NCBI GenBank assembly: GCA_033239125.1
Contig: BSWB01000006.1
Location: forward strand, 113,444,242 to 113,508,241
Direction of reading: 5' to 3'
From: Fagopyrum homotropicum
Lineage: Eukaryota; Streptophyta; Magnoliopsida; Caryophyllales; Polygonaceae
Length of the DNA: 64,000 bases
The stretch's first letter is position 1. Every line of letters starts with the position of its first letter. Under the pieces are notes generated by a model, which saw only the letters and a list, made by a program, of their open reading frames with translations, made no database searches and was not told where the DNA came from. Positions 53,709 through 64,000 of this stretch are shown piece by piece. The position numbers and the translations under genes are program-made.

Positions 53709-55847
53709 AAAGAATTTGGCTTAGTAGGCCTTTTTTTAGTTTTGTGTTTAGTAAATGTATTCCATAATTTTTTACCTCTTTCATTTAATGGTAGGTAAAA
53801 GTAATTAATCCCTCTATTTAAAAAAAAGAATATTTTTTATTTTTTATGAAAGTGTAAATTTTAATTTTTAATTACTGAATTTGCTTTTTTATTTTCTTTT
53901 CTTTTTTGTCTTTTTTTTTCTTTTTTATTTTCTGGAATGAATTTCTCATACTAGAATTTTTCACATACCAAAATTTTTCACATACTAGAATTTCACATGC
54001 CAGAATTTTTCCATACTAGAAATTATCATACCAAAATTTCATACTAGAAATTATCATACCATAAATTATTATTTTTTTATTGTAATAAAAAATAATCATC
54101 AAATTTCTGAATGAGCAAGATTTTTTAAGCCTAGTTAATTACTATATCATTCTTTACTCAAAACATTTACATAAATGCACAAACGCAGGATATCGAACCA
54201 ACAAAGAGTTCAACGAAAAGGTCTCTTCAACAAAGGAAATACTGAGCTGCTTGAGACCAACTATAAAAGCTAACCAGAAATCACCTTCATAGAGATGATC
54301 ACTGCAAGTTAGCACCACCACCAAGGATGATTTTGTCTTCCGACCACAATGGGTAAAAAAATCATTAGAAATCACGGCTTCTGGCCAGTGCATCCAAGGT
54401 TAGCGCAGAGCAGCTGGTTTTCCCGATTTTATAAGCACCATCCATCACCAATCACATTCCACATTCCATTTCCATTTCATTGCCTCGGGCAGTCTCCTCT
54501 AGAAAGGCATTCAAGCTTCAGAGGCGGGTCATTCAGAGATAAAGGGTTTACGTCAAGTTGAGCTGAAAGCGCAATATTGGAGTAGATAAGCGCGAAACTT
54601 GAGTTCTCAATAAGGGGCGTTAACGCGAAGACCCTTTAATTTCTATCGAGCAATGTAGAACTAAACCCTAGCATGCCATTCCTCAAATAAAACTCCATAA
54701 AACATCCTCCAATTGATGGGCACACATCACAATCTCACCGACTTCCAAATCATACCCTCCATCCACAAATCCTAAACAAATCACGCCGTCGTTCATTTCT
54801 ACCATGGTAGGTAGAACACATTACGCCGTCGTTCATTTCCAAATCAGACCCTTCAATTGATGGGCACCAATCACAATCTCACCAACTTCCAAATCAGACA
54901 CTCCAATTGATGTATTGAAGAGAGCTCTAGCCCCTCCTCCAATTTTGCCATCTCAAAAGCTGGAACCCGGGGATCATTGTCACAAGTCTCAAATAAGGAC
55001 TCACTTTTGATTGAATTTTCAAAACTAGGAGTCCACTCGGGTGATTCTTGCAGCATCTCACAGTGGTCATATGTAGAAGCAAAAGAATTGACAGTGATAG
55101 CATTGTTGATAATATCACTGCCTGAGGCACACTATGCTCATCAACATTTGAATGCAAACATGAAGGATGAAGAGGCAAGCCAACACGCTTATACCTCTTA
55201 GTTATGTTGTACCATTAGTTCCGGTAGGAAGCCAATTCATCACACGAGGCATCCGAAGAGCTTTAACTCTCTGGTCAGGGAATGAGGCAGCCGAAGACCT
55301 GTAATGAACACTTCGTGACATATAATTGTACCCATCTCTATCAGATCCACAAGTTATCCATCCCTTTACAGGCTGTCTAGATCCGCTCGTTGAAGATTGT
55401 GGATGAATTGTGTATGTTTGTGGATGGATTCAAACCTCAAAACTCAAATGCAAAGAATGTAGAAATGAGAAGAGCAAATTTGTAATTCAATCTAAGATGC
55501 AAGGGCAAACGATTTCTCACCGGCAGAAATGGAGGCAGCAAAACAACGGTCAAGGCGACCTCAAACGGCGACTATCGAGCCCTCGGCAGAGGCGACTAGC
55601 TTCCGGTGGTGCGGCGTTGAAGACAGCGGAGGTAGCAAAAGTAGTAGAAGACAACGGCGGTAGAAAACTCATACCAGAGAGAAGAGGGGAGGTTAATGAA
55701 GAGAGTGAAGGTTGAGGAGAGACGGACGACCAAATATTAGAGTTAGAGAGTAATTAAATTTTGGGGTATATTTACCTAATTAAAAAACCAAAAAGGTCTA
55801 GTAACTAAAGCTAAAACTCAATAAGGCCTATTAACCAAATTAACCCT
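53709..55847. mobile_element. MULE-1, Mutator-like non-autonomous element
   Basis: Flanked by the 9-bp direct repeat acatttatg (53700-53708 and 55848-55856), the size typical of Mutator-like insertions. The ends are long degenerate inverted repeats: aatttggcttagtaggcc on the left and aatttggttaataggcc on the right, reversed. Behind the left end is an AT-rich zone with ttctcataccagaa-type words. The middle holds GC-richer, exon-like sequence and no transposase. Confidence 0.55.
54150..55715 (-). other. Possible captured host sequence in MULE-1
   Basis: More GC-rich than its surroundings. On the minus strand, frames of 60-90 residues (54154-54393, 54871-55056, 54927-55178) and an upstream block at about 55220-55400 (GSDRDGYNYMSRSVHY) read like plant exons separated by short gaps, but I do not recognise the protein. 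Short direct repeats occur (acgccgtcgttcatttc at about 54783 and 54825). Confidence 0.35.
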
Positions 55848-55856
55848 ACATTTATG

Positions 55857-57709
55857 AAAGAATTTGGCCTACTAGGCCTTTTTTAGTTTTGTGTTTAGTA
55901 AATGTATCCCATAAATTTTTACAAGTTTCATTTAATGGTAGGTAAAAATAATTAACCCCTCTATTTGAAAAAAAGAATAATTCCTGTTTGTTATTTGTTA
56001 TATAAGTATAAGTTTTAATTTTTAATTACTAAATTTTTTTTTTTATTTTCTTTAATTTTCTTTTTGCCTTTTTAATTTTCTTTTTAATATAATTTTTTAT
56101 TTATCATACCAGAAAAGTTCTCATACTAGAAATATTTACATACCGAAATTTCTTCATACCAGAATTTCTCATACCAGAAGTTCAAACCAGATTTTTTTCA
56201 TACTAGAATTTCTCATACTAGAAGTTCAAAACAGAAATTTTTTTATACTAGAAATTTTTCATACCAGAATTTTATTTTTGTTTTTTTTATCCTTTTTTTT
56301 TTATTTTTTAATTAACATACCGGAATTTACATACCAGATTTTACATACTGGAATTTACATACCGGATTTACTCATACCAGAAGTTAAAAAAATATAAAAA
56401 AACAATTGTGACAAAAATGGAGCGCCTCCTCCTTCGACGGCCATCTCGTGCATCGGGATACCTACCAAAAAGATCCTAGTATTGCAAAGTAGATCCCGCC
56501 TCCTCCCTCTTAGCTTGTCGTTTGCAACTAGTGAAGCCATCCTAACTTTCACTCCCATCCCTTCCTTCCCAACCTTCTCTTCGGTTGTTGTCCCACAGCA
56601 GGCTCCATTATTGCTCTCGTATATTGGGCAAGTCCGATCCCTTCCTCTTAACTTGTTTGGATGTTGTCCTTCGTTACCAATACGTCGCTCTAAGGCCGAA
56701 ATTGATCTTTTGTACACGAGGCTTCTCCCCTCACCCTCCTGTACACGTAGTAACAGAAAGTGAAACAATATCTTCTCCATAAAAAGGACACATTGATTTC
56801 AATTTATACCTTTGATCAATCATTTTGGAAACAGTCGGTTGTTTCCTTCACAATTGAACAACCAACAGTCTCACGTTCACGCGTACCAACACAACAGATG
56901 TTCTTCATGCCCATCACCCTTCCTACGTTGTTCTTGCTCACGTTTAACAATCACGGCCGCCTTCCTTCCTTTTGTGATATACGGGCTCAACTGCCTCCTT
57001 CTGCACTTCCCACACACCAATTGGTTTCTGCACAGCCTGCATGTTGTCAAGGTAACCGATCCTTTGATTCGCCCACCAGTTGGCCGAAATTGATCTAGAT
57101 CTAGATCTGGATCTCCATTTGGTTCTTCCCTAGTCTCGCTCTCAACGCCTCCTTGTACTCTCTGAAGAGGTTTAGTTGATCCTCCAGATTCAGATCTCCA
57201 CATAGCTGCCCTGAGATTGGATCATAGCCGGCACCGCCCAAGGCAAAGATGACTCCAAACAGTAATGTTATAGGGCAGAAGAAGAGGAAGTTGAGTGAAG
57301 AACAAGTTGTTATGTTGGAGAACAACTTTGGATTTGAGCATAAGGTTGAGTCTGAGAGGAAGAGTAAACTCGCACTCAATCCCAAAAAAGTTGTTGTCTG
57401 GTTCCAAAATCGCAGGGCGAGATGGAAGAACAAGAAACTTGAATATGAAGAATGTCGGGGAAGGATTTATGGAGGTGCACGGGTTGAATAAGAAGCTTGA
57501 AGATGAAGAACGCATGGAAAGTAACGCTCCTTTAGATTTGTAGTGGTGAGGCGTGAGTGAATGTAGTGGCACGAGAAGAGAAGAGAGAATGGACTTTTTA
57601 GGGTTTGTGAACAGTAAAAAAACTCGGGGTACACTTACTAAACGGAATTATATAAAAACCTAGTTTGTAGAATGAAAACTGAAAAAAGCATATTTACTTA
57701 ATTAACCCT
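55857..57709. mobile_element. MULE-2, second Mutator-like unit
   Basis: The left end (aaagaatttggcctactaggcc, then gtttagtaaatgtatccc) is nearly the same as MULE-1. The right end, reversed, carries gtttagtaagtgtacccc and agggttaatt. The same AT-rich words lie at 56100-56390. No matching 9-bp duplication was found at the right end. It contains the HD-Zip fragment. Confidence 0.5.
57249..57491 (+). pseudogene. HD-Zip class I homeodomain fragment
   Basis: An 80-residue frame beginning MTPNSNVIGQKKRKLSEEQV. Homeodomain helices 1 and 2 (KRKLSEEQVVMLENNFGFEH) and recognition helix 3 (VVVWFQNRRARWKNKKLE) are clear, nearest in wording to the ATHB-21/40/53 group of plant HD-Zip I factors, which bind DNA as dimers. 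About five residues are missing in the turn between helices 2 and 3, and the leucine zipper after the homeodomain is absent: the frame runs out in unrelated residues. It lies inside a MULE-like unit, so it is most likely a captured fragment and not a functional factor. Confidence 0.75.
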
Positions 57710-58862
57710 TTTAAATTTCATGCGGAGGAGATAAATTTGAAAAAGTAAGTTGAAACATCCATTATGGATGGTCTTAAACCGTTGCAAATCTCAAAAGTCT
57801 GACAATTCACAATATTTGCAATTTTTAGTTCAATTTCTCATTTTTTTTGTTGAATTGCAAACCCGTAAATTTCAACATACGGAGCCGACTGCCAATGAAA
57901 AGCAGTCTTTTCTCTTTCTCCTACTTCCTCTCTATTCTCTACCAACAAATTTCAGTTCATTTCAGGTCTCAAGTTTGACCCTTGGAAAGGAACAATAGAA
58001 ACACAAATTCCTCAAAATTGACTGTACGTCTGGCAAAGTTGACGTCAGAGACGCCCATTACTTCTTCGATTACATGCTTTGGATGAGACCTCCAGCCCCA
58101 ATTCCATGTTTCAATGTACTATTGAGTTCCCTAGTTAAACGTAAGCATTTCGCTGACACTATCTCATTCTACAAGACTTTAGTTGCCTTTGGTGTTCTTC
58201 CGTTGCAATCTTGCATTGTCGCCTTTAATATACTGCTCAACTACTATTGTAGAATGAAATTAGGGGGTGTTATGTTCTCAGCGTTAGGCATCATATTGAA
58301 GAATGGGTGTCGCCCTGATGTGATTACATTTAATTTTTTGGTCAAAGGATTCTGTTCGGAGAAGAAAGTGGTTGAAGCTGCTAGTATGTTACCAAAGATG
58401 ATTAATTTGGGATGTAATCCCGATCTCGTTACTTACAATAATATGATTGATGGTTTATGTAAGAGTGGGAATGTTGCGTCTGCCCTACAGTTGCACCGCA
58501 ACATGGTGGTTGGATTTGCTCGAGGAAGTGACAAGCCACACATGTCATCAAACGATAATTTGAGCGATGGTTTCTCGAATGAGGGGCCAAGAGTTGATGT
58601 TAAAGAATTGTTCTTTGCGATAAAGGATGCAAGAATCTCCCCTGATGTTTTTCTTATAATTGTTTGATCAATGAGCTGTGTCATTCGGGGATGGAAGGAG
58701 ATGCTAAGTCTCTCTTTGTTGAAATGATAGAACACGGTGTTAAGCCCGATGTTGTAACTTATAATATACTAATAAATTTGCTTTGCAAGAAAGGCAAAGT
58801 GGAGCAAACTACTGAGATTTTCGAATTGATGACTGACAAAGGGAAATTTCCTAACATTATTA

Positions 58863-60265
58863 TAGGGCTGTTAATTTGGTCCGGTTCCTGCTGGAACCGT
58901 TGGAACCGAACCGTAATTTAGCGGTTCGGTTCGGTTCCTATGAGTATCAGTTATAAATTTTTGGAACCGGACTGTTTAAATACGGTTCCGGTTCCGGTCC
59001 GGTTCCAAAAAAAAAAGAAGTTAACGGAACCGTTTAAAAAAAAAAGATTGAAACGTAGCGATTCCCACTTACCCCAATTTTCTTGGTCTTCCCCTCGACT
59101 CTCAAGTCTCACTGTCTCAGCCGAACGACTAGGGTTCACGACTTGACGCCACCACCGCTCATACTCTTGCTCGCTCTCCGCCGCCGTTCATGCTCCCGCT
59201 CGCTGCCGCCGCTCCCGCTCTCTCTCCGGTAAGTTATCTTCTTCTTCCTTCCACAACCACTGGTCACTCTCTAAACTTTCTTTGATTTCTCACATGTTCC
59301 CCTCAAATCTCAGCCTTCCAAGGACGTTCAGGCACCTCCGTTCGCGCTCCTGCTCACTCGCCACCGCTCGCGCTTCCGCTCGCTCGCCTCCGCCGCTCCC
59401 GCTCTCTCGCCGGTAAGTTATCTTCTACTATGATGTTTGCACTCTTCTGTTTGGATCTGTGACTACATTGATGACTTATTGATTCTAATGATAAGGAAGC
59501 AATTTAGGAAAGTTTAATGATGGCCTATTGAGTTTAATAATTTAATTTCCCTTATTGAGTTTGATCATTCATCATTCCCATCGGTGCAGCCACAAGCCTG
59601 TGATATTCTGTGGTTGAAGATAAAGTAATCTTGGTTTCTAATCTCATAAGAGTTTTTTTTACAGATTGATTTGACTTCTCAAGTTGTGCCGGTGGCTCTT
59701 TGTAGTTTGCACTGCCGGTGACTCTATAGTCTATACAGTAACTGCCGGTGACTCCCTCCATCCACTACCAGTGTTATTCAATTCAAGTGTTATTTGATGT
59801 TTCAATTGCATATGTTTCAAACTTGTTGTTTAACTGGCACTTTTATTTTTTTAACTGGCACTTTTATTTGCAACTGAGTTTGCTGATGTCTTAGTACAAA
59901 ACAAATTGTAAGTACTATTTCTTGTTGTCCTTGGTTTGCACTTTGCAGCTGTGTGACAAAGCATGAGCAACAAATCTTAAATTTGTTGATTACTGTCTTA
60001 AATTGACTGATTACTATCTGAATTCTGATTTCTGAAACCAAACGGTTCCGGTTCCACCAAGTCCGGTTCCAAACGGTTCGATAATTTGTTAATCGGTTCC
60101 GGTTCCGGTTCCATAAAAATTTTCTTAAACGGTTCCGGTTCCTTAACCGGTCCGGTTCCAAACGGTTCCGGCCAAAAAAATTACCAGAACCGGACCGTTT
60201 ACCTTAAACGGTTCCGGTTCCGGTTCCTTAAAAAAATTCCGGGAACCAAACCGTTAACAGCCCTA
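58863..60265. mobile_element. Non-autonomous hAT element inside the PPR gene
   Basis: Inverted ends TAGGGCTGTTAA / TTAACAGCCCTA, flanked by a perfect 8-bp duplication, cattatta (58855-58862 and 60266-60273), the hAT hallmark. About 150-200 bp next to each end are dense with GGTTCCGGTTCC-type words, like hAT subterminal transposase sites. The middle (59060-60050) has no transposase frame. It contains a repeated exon/intron-like piece (ccggtaagttatcttct at about 59226 and 59410). Length 1403 bp. Confidence 0.92.
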
Positions 60266-60987
60266 CATTATTACATACAACACAATATTGGATGGTTATT
60301 GTAAAGTTGGAAAGATGGAAGAAGCTATGAGCTTGTATAAATATATGAATCATAGGGGATTTTCTGCTAACATTGTGACAGTAAATACCTTGCTGAAAGG
60401 TCTTTTTCAATCGCAGAAGGTTGAAGATGCTATAAATCTATTTAGTGACATGGAAAATGTGAACGGTAAGCAAGACCTTCTTGATGTCGGTGGACCTGAT
60501 CAAGTTAGTTATGGTATAATGATTGACGGGATGTGTAAAAAAGGGTATGTGGATAAGGCTGGAAAACTTTTCTTAGAGATGCATGCTAGCGGTATCTCTC
60601 CAGATGTTATGGCTTATAGTTCTTTAATTGACGGATTGTGTAAAAAAAGGGTTTATAGATGAGGCGAAAAAGCTCTTCTTGAAAATGCAAATTAGTGACA
60701 TTCCTCCAAATGTCGTTGTTTATAGTTCTCTTATTAACGGGCTGTTTGGTTTTGGAAACGACGATGAGGCTAAAACAGTCTTGGGTAATATGATTCGATC
60801 CGGCATTTGGCCCAATATGGTGACATTCAATATTCTAATCAATAATCTTTGCAAGAAAGGAAGTATTGAAAATGCAATCAAGTTGTTAAAGCTGATGAAC
60901 CAAAGGGGTGAGTTTCCGGATTTAGCTACTTACAACTGTTTGGTGGAAGGCCTTTGTGCAGGAGGTAGGATTGATGATGCATGGGGT

Positions 60988-61197
60988 TTGTTGTCTTTGA
61001 TTAAAACTCATGGTTGCAAGTGTGATGTGATAACATATAGCACGTTGATGAATGGTTATTGCAAAGCAGGGATGCTAGTGGAGGCACGAGAGTTGTTGTC
61101 TTTGATGGAAACTCATGGCTGCAAGTGTAATGTGATAACTTATAACACGTTGATAGATGGACATAGCAAAGCAGGGATGCTTGAGGAGGCACACACT
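60988..61197 (+). repeat. Two near-identical 105-bp PPR repeats
   Basis: 60988-61092 and 61093-61197 are each exactly 35 codons and nearly the same, indicating a recent duplication of one PPR motif. Confidence 0.85.
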
Positions 61198-61458
61198 ATG
61201 CTTTTGAAAATGGAAGCTAAGGGTTGTTGCCCTGATGCCATTACCTTTGATTCATTGATCCGTGGGTTTGCTCAACAGAAGGATAGTGCAAGGGTTAAAG
61301 GGCTCCTTCACAAAATGTATGACCTGAAGATCTCACCCAACCAATCCACACAGTGTATTTTATTGGAACATATGACTTCGGATGACAATTGGCAGGATTG
61401 GGAGAACTCGCTTCCTGATTTCTCTCAATTAAGAAACCCAAGAAATAACACACCTTGA

Positions 61459-61956
61459 ATCACCTTACATGTGAGTTGATTTTTTGATCTCTTATATATG
61501 CTTTTCTTTTCTCAGTTTTTACTATCATTGTTTAATTCTTTTGAATGCCCGTATGTTTCCAGCGACTTGGGAAGACTTTGTTTGAGGTTAAGATCTTAAA
61601 TCAAAGAATTAAGTGAGAGATAATGTGCACCGATCGGAGGGATTATGATGAGACTTGAACCTTCAAGACTCAATATTGTGGACTTTGATCTTTTGATTTG
61701 AGATCTAACAACCGATAAATCTTTTGATTTGAGATTCAACTACCAAGATTGATAACTTTATTGATAATCCTCCTTCAGAACGTAGTCTAGGATCCTTATA
61801 TAACCTACTGCCCACCTAAAAGATAGAATAAAGATAACTATAATTAAGGAAAAGATAATTAAGATAAACTATGGGCTTGGGCTGATCTAGCATCTAGGGT
61901 TGGGCTCTTATCATCCACGCGCCCTTGAGTGAAGGCTTGCCCACAAGCCTTGGAAA
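61459..61956. other. PPR 3' flank and possible gypsy tail
   Basis: Starts as the PPR 3' flank. Near 61560 a short plus-strand piece reads PATWEDFV, the kind of sequence that ends gypsy chromodomains, followed by stops. The remainder, to 61956, is AT-rich with no gene seen and may be LTR. Confidence 0.35.
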
Positions 61957-62640
61957 ATGGCTGACGTGCTAAGAGATCCGCAGAATTCTCCCAGGTGGCT
62001 CCGTCGGACTTGCAGGGTTGGTCTCAGTAGAAGAGGCGTCCATCAAAAGCAACTGCGGAGTGGCACAACGATGCCCAGGCTTGTAAGTTTCGTCGTAGTT
62101 AAAGCAAAGCCCTTGCTCCATTCTTTTCTGTTGTTCAGCCCAGGTGAGGCGTTTGACGCCAATAGGTAGCGCCGTGTTTTCTAGAAGTAGCTTAGGAGGA
62201 GAAGTTGACTGAGGGGCCCGAACGGGTGAGGGATTGGTGCTGCTGGAAGTAGTGAAGGCTTTAGTGGCGGTGATAGCTTCCTCTTGACATAATGCAAACT
62301 CAAAGGCATGAGACAAACCAGTAGGACTGAGAAGGCGGACCCCGGCTTGAATATCAGCCTGTAGACCGGACAAGAATAGGCTAACTTGGTGCAGATTTTC
62401 AAGACCGTGGACCAAGTTGATCAAGGTTTCGAATTCAATAATATAGGAAGAAACAGTCCCGTAAGTTTAGACAAGGCGCTCATGGGGTCTAAATTCTTGC
62501 GGGATCCAAATCTCTTACACAAAGCCGTGGAAAAATGTCGCCATATTAAGTCTCCCATTGAATGGTGTAGCCAACGATACCATGCTATGGCATCACCGCG
62601 AAGATGAATTGATGCCATAGTGACCCTTTGATCAGGAGGT
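61957..62640 (-). pseudogene. Ty3/gypsy gag fragment
   Basis: The minus strand, from about 62640, reads MASIHLRGDAIAWYRWLHHS and DPMSALSKL, then shifts frame near 62440 and continues with LINLVHGLENLHQVSLFLSG to a knuckle-like CFNYDETYKPGHRC near 62070, with Tyr in place of the second Cys. This is a gypsy gag of the chromovirus type. The N-terminal part before 62640 is badly decayed (62640-62912). No protease or RT follows on the minus strand to the left. Confidence 0.65.
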
Positions 62641-62912
62641 ATGGGATTCAGGACAAAAAATTGTTCAACCTGAAAGATCCAGCCTTCGGGTTCTGTACCT
62701 TAAAATCTGGGGAAATCCAGACGAAGCGGTCAACCTTGGATATGTGGCTGCTGTGGTTGGACGAACTGATGAAGATCAGACTACAGAGGCTGCTTTTGTT
62801 TCTCAGCAGAGGCAAGTTTAGAGAGAATCTGCTTCATGGTTTCCTGGATTTCAGCCAAGATAGTAGAATGTTGTTGGAGAGTGCAAGCATGGAGGAATCA
62901 TTAACTCCATAA

Positions 62913-63299
62913 GTCAGGATTATAACGCTATCCCAAAGGCATAGAGGAATCACATCTCTTGCCATACACACATCACAAGGCGTAGAGGAAACACATCTCT
63001 AGCCAGATCATACGCATACACAAAGCATGGAGGAAAAACATCTCCAACGAGACTATGTCCATCAAAGTAGCGTGGAGGAAAGAACCATCTCCAGCTAAAC
63101 CCTAATCACACTCAAATAGCATGGAGGAAAGAACCATCTTCAGCTATAATCGTAAATCGCGCTAGCAAACAAAGATCTAATAAGATCATATATCATATCA
63201 TGGCTAGCACGAAATAAACACATCATAGCATATAAGCATATAAGCACATAATCACATACTCATCAAGATAGCACTAAGATCTATTCGTTGATCCTACAG
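62913..63299 (-). other. Degenerate short-repeat stretch, possible gypsy 3' region
   Basis: Several copies of a unit like catggaggaaagaaccatctccagc, at about 62945-63150, with spacing of 35-50 bp. It has no coding frame. It lies directly downstream of the minus-strand chromodomain piece, so it may be the 3' untranslated region or LTR of that element. Confidence 0.4.
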
Positions 63300-63462
63300 G
63301 GGCATCTATCTCGGCATAAAACTCCGGATAGTTCCTCTAGATACTATCCTCAGTCTCCCATGTAGCCTCCTCAGGCCCTCGTCTCGACCACTGTATCCTC
63401 AACATCGGAATATCCTTTGAACGAAGGCGTCTCATACCTCGCTCTAGGACTGCAATCGGGTG
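63300..63462 (-). pseudogene. Gypsy integrase chromodomain fragment
   Basis: The minus strand reads GMRRLRSKDIPMLRIQWSRR then EEATWETE, and later YPEFYAE after one stop. The Leu-Arg..Ile-Pro / Trp / EATWE pattern is the chromodomain at the integrase end of Del/Tekay-type chromoviruses. It is cut at about 63462, where plus-strand gypsy sequence begins. Confidence 0.6.
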
Positions 63463-64000
63463 CTCATCAAAAGATGTGATGCCTTCTGGTACTATGCCAT
63501 GAAGGAGGGAGAGAGTCCAACATTGGAGGATATTCCTGTGGTTTGTGAGTTTACAAACGGGTTTGATGAGCCGTCTAGTTTACCGCCTCAGAGGAGTGTG
63601 GACTTCAACATCGAGTTGGAGCCTGGTACGAGACCGATCTCGAAGCCCCATCGTATGACACCTATAGAGATGTTGGAGCTGAAGAAGCAACTCGAGGAGT
63701 TGGATGAGAAGGGTTTGATCCGCCCTAGCATATTCCCGTGGGGAGCACATGTCCTCTTCGTGCGGAAGGAGGATGGATCGTTGAGACTGTGCATTGACTA
63801 CAGAGGGCTGAGCAAGGGGACCATCAAGAACAAGTATCCATTGCCTCATAATGATGATCTGCTTGATCAACTTCAGGGAGCGACAATGTTCTCCCGGATT
63901 GACTTACGTTCAGGATATCACTAGTTGAGGGTGAAGGAGCATGATATGCATAGGACGACATTTCGAACTTGATTTGGACACTACGAGTTTGTAGTGATGC
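63463..64000 (+). pseudogene. Ty3/gypsy protease-RT junction and RT, partial
   Basis: The plus-strand frame contains IPVVCEFTNGF before RT, then the RT N-terminal motifs: ELKKQLEELDEKGLIRPS near 63676, RLCIDYRGL near 63787 and FSRIDLRSGYH near 63891. A stop follows at 63922-63924 (a Gln position) and another near 63973. RT copies element RNA into DNA. The sequence continues beyond the window. It resembles Del/Tekay chromoviruses, the same group as the neighbouring inverted chromodomain. Confidence 0.8.

Larger units (their letters stand above)
53011..57773. mobile_element. PIF/Harbinger-like element containing MULE insertions
   Basis: Left end GACCATCCACGATGGAGGTTT and right end, reversed, GACCATCCATAATGGATGTTT: 18 of 21 match. 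Both are flanked by TTA (53008-53010 and 57774-57776), the usual duplication of this superfamily. No transposase is seen; its own sequence is probably only the outer parts (53011 to about 53699 and 57710-57773), the rest being later insertions. The left part is AT-rich with no gene. Confidence 0.6.
58074..61458 (+). pseudogene. P-class PPR protein gene, disrupted
   Basis: Tandem 35-residue pentatricopeptide repeats are visible throughout (for example PDVITFNFLVKGFCSEKKV, PDLVTYNNMIDGLCKSGNV, CDVITYSTLMNGYCKAGML). PPR proteins of this class bind organelle RNA; the style resembles the Rf-like group. The first in-frame ATG is at 58074; PPR-like reading starts about 40 bp upstream, so the N-terminus and any targeting peptide are missing or in another frame. 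Three lesions: a one-base loss in a T run near 58650, a hAT element at 58863-60265, and an extra base in an A run near 60645. It ends RNPRNNTP at 61458. Confidence 0.9.

Noticed and set aside
56355..57433. Minus-strand ORFs of 110-141 residues in MULE-2
   Set aside because: Unrecognised, and partly antisense to the homeodomain fragment; not supported as genes.
57750..57998. Small ORF upstream of the PPR gene as its N-terminus
   Set aside because: Different frame, no targeting-peptide character, and it starts inside the Harbinger-like end.

Overview
The window is plant nuclear DNA, most likely from a eudicot. It carries a P-class PPR gene, a class I HD-Zip homeodomain piece, and intron-bearing fragments resembling plant VAC14, diacylglycerol kinase and TRAPPII TRS130. 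I saw no intact host gene. Almost all of the 64 kb is transposable elements nested inside one another, and nesting order can be read from matching target-site duplications (TSDs).

Layer by layer. (1) A decayed SIRE/Maximus-like Ty1/copia element runs from before base 1 to about 30.2 kb (gag, protease and integrase at 1-1997; RT and RNase H at 23393-25098; a third ORF at 27260-28425; a 3' LTR from 28867). (2) It is split by E1, an Athila-like Ty3/gypsy element in minus orientation (1998-23387, TSD cttat) that has lost its protease-RT-RNase H core. (3) E1's third ORF is split by E2, a young plus-strand Athila-like element (4650-17650, TSD tctct) with near-identical LTRs, a gag-pol frame broken by one frameshift, and an intact ORF3. 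(4) From 30.2 to 35 kb lie mixed host-gene fragments and MULE-type terminal sequence, cut by a complete solo LTR (X1, TSD aagaa). (5) From 35 to 40 kb are more X-family LTRs and a small LTR element Y carrying only a gag-like ORF. (6) A solo LTR X4 (39787-52929, TSD atttc) is split by E3, a third Athila-like element (40506-51918, minus, TSD cttcc) related to E1. (7) A PIF/Harbinger-like element (53011-57773, TSD TTA) holds two MULE-like units, one with a homeodomain fragment. (8) A PPR pseudogene (58074-61458) is split by a 1.4 kb non-autonomous hAT element (TSD cattatta). (9) The window ends in Ty3/gypsy fragments joined in opposite orientations.

Three patterns are not explained by these annotations. 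First, a GC-rich hairpin motif, CCGC-AGGG-GCGG, with arms that vary from copy to copy but stay complementary, recurs dozens of times in E1, E3 and the unrelated X LTRs, usually in pairs about 22 bp apart. Second, E2 has its own palindromic motif (AAATCG..CGATTT) in the equivalent places: LTR, pol linker, pol-ORF3 interval and ORF3 leader. Third, the Athila-like elements carry the polypurine tract twice, usually with a hairpin just upstream whose stem differs from copy to copy while the loop remains GGGA or AGGG.

All calls come from reading the sequence and from family knowledge; no database search or folding program was run. Divergence figures are counts by eye.
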